Shown here: positions 10,963 through 23,275 of the stretch, piece by piece
How the letters are laid out: each line of letters begins with the position of its first letter
Numbering within the stretch: the first letter of the stretch is position 1
Assembly (NCBI RefSeq): GCF_963662255.1
Contig: NW_026912212.1
Location: 186,001 to 250,000, forward strand
Length of the DNA: 64,000 nucleotides
From: Cinclus cinclus
Lineage: Eukaryota > Chordata > Aves > Passeriformes > Cinclidae
Direction: 5' to 3'
Notes under the pieces: model-generated
Databases searched by the model: none
The model's input: the letters and a program-made list of their open reading frames with translations, nothing else
What the model was told of the DNA's origin: nothing
Translations under genes and position numbers: made by a program

Positions 10963-12327
10963 AGCTGGCAACTAGGCTGCCAGAGTGCAGAATGTCGGCG
11001 GTCTGGCACGCCTGCTTGCCGAAAGCCAGGATCAGCGAGACAGCGTGCTAGGCTCTGTTTCACAGCACCCTGGAGAACACGCCCTTGAAGAATGCCGTCT
11101 CTGCTCCGCAAAAGCTCTGCCACAGTGAAGGTGGAAGAAGCAGCCTGTGGCCACGGGCAGAGCTGGTCAACAGCTGCGCCTAACTTGCCCAAGCTGCGAG
11201 AGCATTCTCAGCCGAGTTCTGCTTTGACAGAGCTATTGCTGAACTTTTGCAGCCCCGGAGGCTGCTGAAACCAAGGCTGTGTTCTGCCTCTTCATTCTTG
11301 CCTTCCTGTGCTCCAGCGAGAAGTGAAGCTCTGGCACGGCATTCAGCTTTGCCGCCTCTCTGCACGGAAAGCACTAGACAGAACTAGTGTGCTTCGTGCA
11401 TGCTCTCTCCTCGCTTTTATGGTCACTGCTCTGCTTTTTGCTTGGCAGCGTTCCAAGGGTCCACGGCATACCTCTTGCACAGCGAGAGGTGGCCGGCGAG
11501 GAATACTTGCTGGCTTAAGTCGTTCCATGCTCAAGGCATTCATCAGAGCAACACCATGGGGGAAAAGAGGGGGGAACATTGCAGGACAAATTTCTATGCT
11601 GGAACAGGATTGTCTGCGAGACAGCTCTCCGCAGCGCTAGTATTTGGCCAGGCTGAAATCAGCGCCACGGGAAGCCAATCTGACAAGCGGAGTGCAACGA
11701 GCGCGGCGATATGGGGCCACTTGGCAGGTGGCCGAAGAAAGACGGCTGCCCCGCGAATGGGGTGCCAGAAGGCAAGTTTCAGCAGGGCGTTCCGGGCGAG
11801 CTTAATGTGTAGCCGCAGTTGTTCTAGGCGAGATTGTAGCCGAGAAGCTTTCCGTCTCCATTCACGAGACAAGAAAAGCAGAACGCAATGGTCTAGAGGG
11901 TTGAGAAGAAAAGTGCTCGTAGCGAGCTCGTTGCGGCAGAAGCGAAAGCCAGGAGCAGCGTGCTCGCTGCGAGAAGTAGACGGCGCTTCGCCTCCTTGGG
12001 AAGGAAATCGCGTCTGGGCACGAACGGCAGCCAGCGAAGCTTCAGAACAGCAGGCTGTTCTGCTCAGCGTACGAGCCTGAAGTGAGTGGCAAGGGCTAAG
12101 GGGACAGTTCCAAGGCATCTAGCTTTCCTGCTAGCAATGCCATTTCTACCCTGCTCCTTTGCCCTTCTGCTCCGAGAGGCAGAGAGCACCTCGGCAGACG
12201 CAGTGCAGAGGGAAAGGACACAGTATCCGAGGGAGCGTGGCGCCGCTTAGGCGGGCAAAGCAGAAAGGTGCCGCCCGGCACTGGCTTTGACTCCCTGAGC
12301 TTCCTTGCTAGGACAGCAGCTGCCGAA
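10963..12327 (+). repeat. Satellite unit 9, short class
   Basis: 1365 bases. Rare G at 135 (base 11097), shared only with unit 13. T617, C830, C1047, A1109, G1278. Last unit of higher-order copy 1. Confidence 0.97.
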
Positions 12328-13692
12328 AGCTGGCAACTAGGCTGCCAGAGTGCAGAATGTCGGCGGTCTGGCACGCCTGCTTGCCGAAAGCCAGGATCAG
12401 CGAGACAGCGTGCTAGGCTCTGTTTCACAGCACCCTGGAGAACACGCCCTTGAAGAATGCCCTCTCTGCTCCGCAAAAGCTCTGCCACAGTGAAGGTGGA
12501 AGAAGCAGCCTGTGGCCACGGGCAGAGCTGGTCAACAGCTGCGCCTAACTTGCCCAAGCTGCGAGAGCATTCTCAGCCGAGTTCTGCTTTGACAGAGCTA
12601 TTGCTGAACTTTTGCAGCCCCGGAGGCTGCTGAAACCAAGGCTGTGTTCTGCCTCTTCATTCTTGCCTTCCTGTGCTCCAGCGAGAAGTGAAGCTCTGGC
12701 ACGGCATTCAGCTTTGCCGCCTCTCTGCACGGAAAGCACTAGACAGAACTAGTGTGCTTCGTGCATGCTCTCTCCTCGCTTTTATGGTCACTGCTCTGCT
12801 TTTTGCTTGGCAGCGTTCCAAGGGTCCACGGCATACCTCTTGCACAGCGAGAGGTGGCCGGCGAGGAATACTTGCTGGCTTAAGTCGTTCCATGCTCAAG
12901 GCATTCATCAGAGCAACACCATGGGGGAAAAGAGGGGGGAACACTGCAGGACAAATTTCTATGCTGGAACAGGATTGTCTGCGAGACAGCTCTCCGCAGC
13001 GCTAGTATTTGGCCAGGCTGAAATCAGCGCCACGGGAAGCCAATCTGACAAGCGGAGTGCAACGAGCGCGGCGATATGGGGCCACTTGGCAGGTGGCCGA
13101 AGAAAGACGGCTGCCCCGCGAATGGGGTGCCAGAAGGCAAGTTTCAGCAGGGCGTTCCGGGCGAGCTTAATGTGTAGCCGCAGTTGTTCTAGGCGAGATT
13201 GTAGCCGAGAAGCTTTCCGTCTCCATTCACGAGACAAGAAAAGCAGAACGCAATGGTCTAGAGGGTTGAGAAGAAAAGTGCTCGTAGCGAGCTCGTTGCG
13301 GCAGAAGCGAAAGCCAGGAGCAGCGTGCTCGCTGCGAGAAGTAGACGGCGCTTCGCCTCCTTGGGAAGGAAATCGCGTCTGGGCACGAACGGCAGCCAGC
13401 GAAGCTTCAGAACAGCAGGCTGTTCTGCTCAGCGTACGAGCCTGAAGTGAGTGGCAAGGGCTAAGGGGACAGTGCCAAGGCATCTAGCTTTCCTGCTAGC
13501 AATGCCATTTCTACCCTGCTCCTTTGCCCTTCTGCTCCGAGAGGCAGAGAGCACCTCGGCAGACGCAGTGCAGAGGGAAAGGACACAGTATCCGAGGGAG
13601 CGTGACGCCGCTTAGGCGGGCAAAGCAGAAAGGTGCCGCCCGGCACTGGCTTTGACTCCCTGAGCTTCCTTGCTAGGACAGCAGCTGCCGAA
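12328..13692 (+). repeat. Satellite unit 10, short class
   Basis: 1365 bases. Same haplotype as unit 6, including G1147 (base 13474). First unit of higher-order copy 2. Confidence 0.97.
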
Positions 13693-15057
13693 AGCTGGCA
13701 ACTAGGCTGCCAGAGTGCAGAATGTCGGCGGTCTGGCACGCCTGCTTGCCGAAAGCCAGGATCAGCGAGACAGCGTGCTAGGCTCTGTTTCACAGCACCC
13801 TGGAGAACACGCCCTTGAAGAATGCCCTCTCTGCTCCGCAAAAGCTCTGCCACAGTGAAGGTGGAAGAAGCAGCCTGTGGCCACGGGCAGAGCTGCTCAA
13901 CAGCTGCGCCTAACTTGCCCAAGCTGCGAGAGCATTCTCAGCCGAGTTCTGCTTTGACAGAGCTATTGCTGAACTTTTGCAGCCCCGGAGGCTGCTGAAA
14001 CCAAGGCTGTGTTCTGCCTCTTCATTCTTGCCTTCCTGTGCTCCAGCGAGAAGTGAAGCTCTGGCACGGCATTCAGCTTTGCCGCCTCTCTGCACGGAAA
14101 GCACTAGACAGAACTAGTGTGCTTCGTGCATGCTCTCTCCTCGCTTTTATGGTCACTGCTCTGCTTTTTGCTTGGCAGCGTTCCAAGGGTCCACGGCATA
14201 CCTCTTGCACAGCGAGAGGTGGCCGGCGAGGAATACTTGCTGGCTTAAGTCGTTCCATGCTCAAGGCATTCATCAGAGCAACACCATGGGGGAAAAGAGG
14301 GGGGAACATTGCAGGACAAATTTCTATGCTGGAACAGGATTGTCTGCGAGACAGCTCTCCGCAGCGCTAGTATTTGGCCAGGCTGAAATCAGCGCCACGG
14401 GAAGCCAATCTGACAAGCGGAGTGCAACGAGCGCGGCGATATGGGGCCACTTGGCAGGTGGCCGAAGAAAGACGGCTGCCCCGCGAATGGGGTGCCAGAA
14501 GGCAAGTTTCAGCAGGGCGTTCCGGGCGAGCTTAATGTGTAGCCGCAGTTGTTCTAGGCGAGATTGTAGCCGAGAAGCTTTCCGTCTCCATTCACGAGAC
14601 AAGAAAAGCAGAACGCAATGGTCTAGAGGGTTGAGAAGAAAAGTGCTCGTAGCGAGCTCGTTGCGGCAGAAGCGAAAGCCAGGAGCAGCGTGCTCGCTGC
14701 GAGAAGTAGACGGCGCTTCGCCTCCTTGGGAAGGAAATCGCGTCTGGGCACGAACGGCAGCCAGCGAAGCTTCAGAACAGCAGGCTGTTCTGCTCAGCGT
14801 ACGAGCCTGAAGTGAGTGGCAAGGGCTAAGGGGACAGTTCCAAGGCATCTAGCTTTCCTGCTAGCAATGCCATTTCTACCCTGCTCCTTTGCCCTTCTGC
14901 TCCGAGAGGCAGAGAGCACCTCGGCAGACGCAGTGCAGAGGGAAAGGACACAGTATCCGAGGGAGCGTGGCGCCGCTTAGGCGGGCAAAGCAGAAAGGTG
15001 CCGCCCGGCACTGGCTTTGACTCCCTGAGCTTCCTTGCTAGGACAGCAGCTGCCGAA
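13693..15057 (+). repeat. Satellite unit 11, short class
   Basis: 1365 bases. Same haplotype as unit 7, including C204 (base 13896). Confidence 0.97.
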
Positions 15058-16436
15058 AGCTGGCAACTAGGCTGCCAGAGTGCAGAATGTCGGCGGTCTG
15101 GCACGCCTGCTTGCCGAAAGCCAGGATCAGCGAGACAGCGTGCTAGGCTCTGTTTCACAGCACCCTGGAGAACACGCCCTTGAAGAATGCCCTCTCTGCT
15201 CCGCAAAAGCTCTGCCACAGTGAAGGTGGAAGAAGCAGCCTGTGGCCACGGGCAGAGCTGGTCAACAGCTGCGCCTAACTTGCCCAAGCTGCGAGAGCAT
15301 TCTCAGCCGAGTTCTGCTTTGACAGAGCTATTGCTGAACTTTTGCAGCCCCGGAGGCTGCTGAAACCAAGGCTGTGTTCTGCCTCTTCATTCTTGCCTTC
15401 CTGTGCTCCAGCGAGAAGTGAAGCTCTGGCACGGCATTCAGCTTTGCCGCCTCTCTGCACGGAAAGCACTAGACAGAACTAGTGTGCTTCGTGCATGCTC
15501 TCTCCTCGCTTTTATGGTCACTGCTCTGCTTTTTGCTTGGCAGCGTTCCAAGGGTCCACGGCATACCTCTTGCACAGCGAGAGGTGGCCGGCGAGGAATA
15601 CTTGCTGGCTTAAGTCGTTCCATGCTCAAGGCATTCATCAGAGCAACACCATGGGGGAAAAGAGGGGGGAACATTGCAGGACAAATTTCTATGCTGGAAC
15701 AGGATTGTCTGCGAGACAGCTCTCCGCAGCGCTAGTATTTGGCCAGGCTGAAATCAGCGCCACGGGAAGCCAATCTGACAAGCGGAGTGCAACGAGCGCG
15801 GCGATATGGGGCCACTTGGCAGGTGGCCGAAGAAAGACGGCTGCCCCGCGAATGGGGTGCCAGAAGGCAAGTTTCAGCAGGGCGTTGCGGGCGAGCTTAA
15901 TGTGTAGCCGCAGTTGTTCTAGGCGAGATTGTAGCCGAGAAGCTTTCCGTCTCCATTCACGAGACAAGAAAAGCAGAACGCAATGGTCTAGAGGGTTGAG
16001 AAGAAAAGTGCTCGTAGCGAGCTCGTTGCGGCAGAAGCGAAAGCCAGGAGCAGCGTGCTCGCTGCGAGAAGTAGACGGCGCTTCGCCTCCTTGGGAAGGA
16101 AATGGCGTCTGGGCACGAACGGCAGCCAGCGAAGCTTCAGAACAGCAGGCTGTTCTGCTCAGCGTACGAGCCTGAAGTGAGTGGCAAGGGCTAAGGGGAC
16201 AGTTCCAAGGCATCTAGCTTTCCTGCTAGCAATGCCATTTCTACCCTGCTGTGGAAAACATTGTCCTTTGCCCTTCTGCTCCGAGAGGCAGAGAGCACCT
16301 CGGCAGACGCAGTGCAGAGGGAAAGGACACAGTATCCGAGGGAGCGTGGCGCCGCTTAGGCGGGCAAAGCAGAAAGGTGCCGCCCGGCACTGGCTTTGAC
16401 TCCCTGAGCTTCCTTGCTAGGACAGCAGCTGCCGAA
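15058..16436 (+). repeat. Satellite unit 12, long class
   Basis: 1379 bases, with the 14-base segment at 16251-16264. T617, G830, G1047, A1109, G1278. It is the only unit of its block that differs from copy 1. Confidence 0.97.
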
Positions 16437-17801
16437 AGCTGGCAACTAGGCTGCCAGAGTGCAGAATGTCGGCGGTCTGGCACGCCTGCTTGCCGAAAGC
16501 CAGGATCAGCGAGACAGCGTGCTAGGCTCTGTTTCACAGCACCCTGGAGAACACGCCCTTGAAGAATGCCGTCTCTGCTCCGCAAAAGCTCTGCCACAGT
16601 GAAGGTGGAAGAAGCAGCCTGTGGCCACGGGCAGAGCTGGTCAACAGCTGCGCCTAACTTGCCCAAGCTGCGAGAGCATTCTCAGCCGAGTTCTGCTTTG
16701 ACAGAGCTATTGCTGAACTTTTGCAGCCCCGGAGGCTGCTGAAACCAAGGCTGTGTTCTGCCTCTTCATTCTTGCCTTCCTGTGCTCCAGCGAGAAGTGA
16801 AGCTCTGGCACGGCATTCAGCTTTGCCGCCTCTCTGCACGGAAAGCACTAGACAGAACTAGTGTGCTTCGTGCATGCTCTCTCCTCGCTTTTATGGTCAC
16901 TGCTCTGCTTTTTGCTTGGCAGCGTTCCAAGGGTCCACGGCATACCTCTTGCACAGCGAGAGGTGGCCGGCGAGGAATACTTGCTGGCTTAAGTCGTTCC
17001 ATGCTCAAGGCATTCATCAGAGCAACACCATGGGGGAAAAGAGGGGGGAACATTGCAGGACAAATTTCTATGCTGGAACAGGATTGTCTGCGAGACAGCT
17101 CTCCGCAGCGCTAGTATTTGGCCAGGCTGAAATCAGCGCCACGGGAAGCCAATCTGACAAGCGGAGTGCAACGAGCGCGGCGATATGGGGCCACTTGGCA
17201 GGTGGCCGAAGAAAGACGGCTGCCCCGCGAATGGGGTGCCAGAAGGCAAGTTTCAGCAGGGCGTTCCGGGCGAGCTTAATGTGTAGCCGCAGTTGTTCTA
17301 GGCGAGATTGTAGCCGAGAAGCTTTCCGTCTCCATTCACGAGACAAGAAAAGCAGAACGCAATGGTCTAGAGGGTTGAGAAGAAAAGTGCTCGTAGCGAG
17401 CTCGTTGCGGCAGAAGCGAAAGCCAGGAGCAGCGTGCTCGCTGCGAGAAGTAGACGGCGCTTCGCCTCCTTGGGAAGGAAATCGCGTCTGGGCACGAACG
17501 GCAGCCAGCGAAGCTTCAGAACAGCAGGCTGTTCTGCTCAGCGTACGAGCCTGAAGTGAGTGGCAAGGGCTAAGGGGACAGTTCCAAGGCATCTAGCTTT
17601 CCTGCTAGCAATGCCATTTCTACCCTGCTCCTTTGCCCTTCTGCTCCGAGAGGCAGAGAGCACCTCGGCAGACGCAGTGCAGAGGGAAAGGACACAGTAT
17701 CCGAGGGAGCGTGGCGCCGCTTAGGCGGGCAAAGCAGAAAGGTGCCGCCCGGCACTGGCTTTGACTCCCTGAGCTTCCTTGCTAGGACAGCAGCTGCCGA
17801 A
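16437..17801 (+). repeat. Satellite unit 13, short class
   Basis: 1365 bases. Same haplotype as unit 9, including G135 (base 16571). Confidence 0.97.
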
Positions 17802-19166
17802 AGCTGGCAACTAGGCTGCCAGAGTGCAGAATGTCGGCGGTCTGGCACGCCTGCTTGCCGAAAGCCAGGATCAGCGAGACAGCGTGCTAGGCTCTGTTTC
17901 ACAGCACCCTGGAGAACACGCCCTTGAAGAATGCCCTCTCTGCTCCGCAAAAGCTCTGCCACAGTGAAGGTGGAAGAAGCAGCCTGTGGCCACGGGCAGA
18001 GCTGGTCAACAGCTGCGCCTAACTTGCCCAAGCTGCGAGAGCATTCTCAGCCGAGTTCTGCTTTGACAGAGCTATTGCTGAACTTTTGCAGCCCCGGAGG
18101 CTGCTGAAACCAAGGCTGTGTTCTGCCTCTTCATTCTTGCCTTCCTGTGCTCCAGCGAGAAGTGAAGCTCTGGCACGGCATTCAGCTTTGCCGCCTCTCT
18201 GCACGGAAAGCACTAGACAGAACTAGTGTGCTTCGTGCATGCTCTCTCCTCGCTTTTATGGTCACTGCTCTGCTTTTTGCTTGGCAGCGTTCCAAGGGTC
18301 CACGGCATACCTCTTGCACAGCGAGAGGTGGCCGGCGAGGAATACTTGCTGGCTTAAGTCGTTCCATGCTCAAGGCATTCATCAGAGCAACACCATGGGG
18401 GAAAAGAGGGGGGAACACTGCAGGACAAATTTCTATGCTGGAACAGGATTGTCTGCGAGACAGCTCTCCGCAGCGCTAGTATTTGGCCAGGCTGAAATCA
18501 GCGCCACGGGAAGCCAATCTGACAAGCGGAGTGCAACGAGCGCGGCGATATGGGGCCACTTGGCAGGTGGCCGAAGAAAGACGGCTGCCCCGCGAATGGG
18601 GTGCCAGAAGGCAAGTTTCAGCAGGGCGTTCCGGGCGAGCTTAATGTGTAGCCGCAGTTGTTCTAGGCGAGATTGTAGCCGAGAAGCTTTCCGTCTCCAT
18701 TCACGAGACAAGAAAAGCAGAACGCAATGGTCTAGAGGGTTGAGAAGAAAAGTGCTCGTAGCGAGCTCGTTGCGGCAGAAGCGAAAGCCAGGAGCAGCGT
18801 GCTCGCTGCGAGAAGTAGACGGCGCTTCGCCTCCTTGGGAAGGAAATCGCGTCTGGGCACGAACGGCAGCCAGCGAAGCTTCAGAACAGCAGGCTGTTCT
18901 GCTCAGCGTACGAGCCTGAAGTGAGTGGCAAGGGCTAAGGGGACAGTTCCAAGGCATCTAGCTTTCCTGCTAGCAATGCCATTTCTACCCTGCTCCTTTG
19001 CCCTTCTGCTCCGAGAGGCAGAGAGCACCTCGGCAGACGCAGTGCAGAGGGAAAGGACACAGTATCCGAGGGAGCGTGACGCCGCTTAGGCGGGCAAAGC
19101 AGAAAGGTGCCGCCCGGCACTGGCTTTGACTCCCTGAGCTTCCTTGCTAGGACAGCAGCTGCCGAA
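17802..19166 (+). repeat. Satellite unit 14, short class
   Basis: 1365 bases. C617, C830, C1047, A1109, A1278. It equals units 6 and 10 except for T at 1147. Confidence 0.97.
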
Positions 19167-20531
19167 AGCTGGCAACTAGGCTGCCAGAGTGCAGAATGTC
19201 GGCGGTCTGGCACGCCTGCTTGCCGAAAGCCAGGATCAGCGAGACAGCGTGCTAGGCTCTGTTTCACAGCACCCTGGAGAACACGCCCTTGAAGAATGCC
19301 CTCTCTGCTCCGCAAAAGCTCTGCCACAGTGAAGGTGGAAGAAGCAGCCTGTGGCCACGGGCAGAGCTGCTCAACAGCTGCGCCTAACTTGCCCAAGCTG
19401 CGAGAGCATTCTCAGCCGAGTTCTGCTTTGACAGAGCTATTGCTGAACTTTTGCAGCCCCGGAGGCTGCTGAAACCAAGGCTGTGTTCTGCCTCTTCATT
19501 CTTGCCTTCCTGTGCTCCAGCGAGAAGTGAAGCTCTGGCACGGCATTCAGCTTTGCCGCCTCTCTGCACGGAAAGCACTAGACAGAACTAGTGTGCTTCG
19601 TGCATGCTCTCTCCTCGCTTTTATGGTCACTGCTCTGCTTTTTGCTTGGCAGCGTTCCAAGGGTCCACGGCATACCTCTTGCACAGCGAGAGGTGGCCGG
19701 CGAGGAATACTTGCTGGCTTAAGTCGTTCCATGCTCAAGGCATTCATCAGAGCAACACCATGGGGGAAAAGAGGGGGGAACATTGCAGGACAAATTTCTA
19801 TGCTGGAACAGGATTGTCTGCGAGACAGCTCTCCGCAGCGCTAGTATTTGGCCAGGCTGAAATCAGCGCCACGGGAAGCCAATCTGACAAGCGGAGTGCA
19901 ACGAGCGCGGCGATATGGGGCCACTTGGCAGGTGGCCGAAGAAAGACGGCTGCCCCGCGAATGGGGTGCCAGAAGGCAAGTTTCAGCAGGGCGTTCCGGG
20001 CGAGCTTAATGTGTAGCCGCAGTTGTTCTAGGCGAGATTGTAGCCGAGAAGCTTTCCGTCTCCATTCACGAGACAAGAAAAGCAGAACGCAATGGTCTAG
20101 AGGGTTGAGAAGAAAAGTGCTCGTAGCGAGCTCGTTGCGGCAGAAGCGAAAGCCAGGAGCAGCGTGCTCGCTGCGAGAAGTAGACGGCGCTTCGCCTCCT
20201 TGGGAAGGAAATCGCGTCTGGGCACGAACGGCAGCCAGCGAAGCTTCAGAACAGCAGGCTGTTCTGCTCAGCGTACGAGCCTGAAGTGAGTGGCAAGGGC
20301 TAAGGGGACAGTTCCAAGGCATCTAGCTTTCCTGCTAGCAATGCCATTTCTACCCTGCTCCTTTGCCCTTCTGCTCCGAGAGGCAGAGAGCACCTCGGCA
20401 GACGCAGTGCAGAGGGAAAGGACACAGTATCCGAGGGAGCGTGACGCCGCTTAGGCGGGCAAAGCAGAAAGGTGCCGCCCGGCACTGGCTTTGACTCCCT
20501 GAGCTTCCTTGCTAGGACAGCAGCTGCCGAA
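19167..20531 (+). repeat. Satellite unit 15, short class
   Basis: 1365 bases. C204 (base 19370), T617, C830, C1047, A1109, A1278. It equals units 7 and 11 except at 1278. Confidence 0.97.
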
Positions 20532-21910
20532 AGCTGGCAACTAGGCTGCCAGAGTGCAGAATGTCGGCGGTCTGGCACGCCTGCTTGCCGAAAGCCAGGA
20601 TCAGCGAGACAGCGTGCTAGGCTCTGTTTCACAGCACCCTGGAGAACACGCCCTTGAAGAATGCCCTCTCTGCTCCGCAAAAGCTCTGCCACAGTGAAGG
20701 TGGAAGAAGCAGCCTGTGGCCACGGGCAGAGCTGCTCAACAGCTGCGCCTAACTTGCCCAAGCTGCGAGAGCATTCTCAGCCGAGTTCTGCTTTGACAGA
20801 GCTATTGCTGAACTTTTGCAGCCCCGGAGGCTGCTGAAACCAAGGCTGTGTTCTGCCTCTTCATTCTTGCCTTCCTGTGCTCCAGCGAGAAGTGAAGCTC
20901 TGGCACGGCATTCAGCTTTGCCGCCTCTCTGCACGGAAAGCACTAGACAGAACTAGTGTGCTTCGTGCATGCTCTCTCCTCGCTTTTATGGTCACTGCTC
21001 TGCTTTTTGCTTGGCAGCGTTCCAAGGGTCCACGGCATACCTCTTGCACAGCGAGAGGTGGCCGGCGAGGAATACTTGCTGGCTTAAGTCGTTCCATGCT
21101 CAAGGCATTCATCAGAGCAACACCATGGGGGAAAAGAGGGGGGAACATTGCAGGACAAATTTCTATGCTGGAACAGGATTGTCTGCGAGACAGCTCTCCG
21201 CAGCGCTAGTATTTGGCCAGGCTGAAATCAGCGCCACGGGAAGCCAATCTGACAAGCGGAGTGCAACGAGCGCGGCGATATGGGGCCACTTGGCAGGTGG
21301 CCGAAGAAAGACGGCTGCCCCGCGAATGGGGTGCCAGAAGGCAAGTTTCAGCAGGGCGTTGCGGGCGAGCTTAATGTGTAGCCGCAGTTGTTCTAGGCGA
21401 GATTGTAGCCGAGAAGCTTTCCGTCTCCATTCACGAGACAAGAAAAGCAGAACGCAATGGTCTAGAGGGTTGAGAAGAAAAGTGCTCGTAGCGAGCTCGT
21501 TGCGGCAGAAGCGAAAGCCAGGAGCAGCGTGCTCGCTGCGAGAAGTAGACGGCGCTTCGCCTCCTTGGGAAGGAAATCGCGTCTGGGCACGAACGGCAGC
21601 CAGCGAAGCTTCAGAACAGCAGGCTGTTCTGCTCAGCGTGCGAGCCTGAAGTGAGTGGCAAGGGCTAAGGGGACAGTTCCAAGGCATCTAGCTTTCCTGC
21701 TAGCAATGCCATTTCTACCCTGCTGTGGAAAACATTGTCCTTTGCCCTTCTGCTCCGAGAGGCAGAGAGCACCTCGGCAGACGCAGTGCAGAGGGAAAGG
21801 ACACAGTATCCGAGGGAGCGTGACGCCGCTTAGGCGGGCAAAGCAGAAAGGTGCCGCCCGGCACTGGCTTTGACTCCCTGAGCTTCCTTGCTAGGACAGC
21901 AGCTGCCGAA
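20532..21910 (+). repeat. Satellite unit 16, long class
   Basis: 1379 bases, with the 14-base segment at 21725-21738. C204 (base 20735), T617, G830, C1047, G1109, A1278. It is the only long unit carrying C204, so it looks like a recombinant of two types. Confidence 0.97.
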
Positions 21911-23275
21911 AGCTGGCAACTAGGCTGCCAGAGTGCAGAATGTCGGCGGTCTGGCACGCCTGCTTGCCGAAAGCCAGGATCAGCGAGACAGCGTGCTAGG
22001 CTCTGTTTCACAGCACCCTGGAGAACACGCCCTTGAAGAATGCCCTCTCTGCTCCGCAAAAGCTCTGCCACAGTGAAGGTGGAAGAAGCAGCCTGTGGCC
22101 ACGGGCAGAGCTGGTCAACAGCTGCGCCTAACTTGCCCAAGCTGCGAGAGCATTCTCAGCCGAGTTCTGCTTTGACAGAGCTATTGCTGAACTTTTGCAG
22201 CCCCGGAGGCTGCTGAAACCAAGGCTGTGTTCTGCCTCTTCATTCTTGCCTTCCTGTGCTCCAGCGAGAAGTGAAGCTCTGGCACGGCATTCAGCTTTGC
22301 CGCCTCTCTGCACGGAAAGCACTAGACAGAACTAGTGTGCTTCGTGCATGCTCTCTCCTCGCTTTTATGGTCACTGCTCTGCTTTTTGCTTGGCAGCGTT
22401 CCAAGGGTCCACGGCATACCTCTTGCACAGCGAGAGGTGGCCGGCGAGGAATACTTGCTGGCTTAAGTCGTTCCATGCTCAAGGCATTCATCAGAGCAAC
22501 ACCATGGGGGAAAAGAGGGGGGAACACTGCAGGACAAATTTCTATGCTGGAACAGGATTGTCTGCGAGACAGCTCTCCGCAGCGCTAGTATTTGGCCAGG
22601 CTGAAATCAGCGCCACGGGAAGCCAATCTGACAAGCGGAGTGCAACGAGCGCGGCGATATGGGGCCACTTGGCAGGTGGCCGAAGAAAGACGGCTGCCCC
22701 GCGAATGGGGTGCCAGAAGGCAAGTTTCAGCAGGGCGTTCCGGGCGAGCTTAATGTGTAGCCGCAGTTGTTCTAGGCGAGATTGTAGCCGAGAAGCTTTC
22801 CGTCTCCATTCACGAGACAAGAAAAGCAGAACGCAATGGTCTAGAGGGTTGAGAAGAAAAGTGCTCGTAGCGAGCTCGTTGCGGCAGAAGCGAAAGCCAG
22901 GAGCAGCGTGCTCGCTGCGAGAAGTAGACGGCGCTTCGCCTCCTTGGGAAGGAAATGGCGTCTGGGCACGAACGGCAGCCAGCGAAGCTTCAGAACAGCA
23001 GGCTGTTCTGCTCAGCGTACGAGCCTGAAGTGAGTGGCAAGGGCTAAGGGGACAGTTCCAAGGCATCTAGCTTTCCTGCTAGCAATGCCATTTCTACCCT
23101 GCTCCTTTGCCCTTCTGCTCCGAGAGGCAGAGAGCACCTCGGCAGACGCAGTGCAGAGGGAAAGGACACAGTATCCGAGGGAGCGTGGCGCCGCTTAGGC
23201 GGGCAAAGCAGAAAGGTGCCGCCCGGCACTGGCTTTGACTCCCTGAGCTTCCTTGCTAGGACAGCAGCTGCCGAA
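21911..23275 (+). repeat. Satellite unit 17, short class
   Basis: 1365 bases. C617, C830, G1047, A1109, G1278. Same haplotype as unit 20, three units downstream. Confidence 0.97.

Larger units (their letters stand above)
6854..12327 (+). repeat. Four-unit higher-order repeat, copy 1 (5474 bases)
   Basis: Units 6-9, with lengths short, short, long, short. Three rare markers appear in order: G1147 in the first unit (base 8000), C204 in the second (base 8422) and G135 in the fourth (base 11097). The same markers recur 5474 bases later. The combination is found nowhere else in the window, which supports duplication of the block as one piece. Confidence 0.8.
12328..17801 (+). repeat. Four-unit higher-order repeat, copy 2 (5474 bases)
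   Basis: Units 10-13 repeat the length order and rare markers of units 6-9: G1147 at 13474, C204 at 13896 and G135 at 16571. The only differences I found from copy 1 are in the third unit (unit 12 against unit 8): T for C at site 617 and G for C at site 1047. The next four units (17802-23275) keep the same length order and C204 in their second unit but lack G1147 and G135, so the register fades. Confidence 0.8.
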
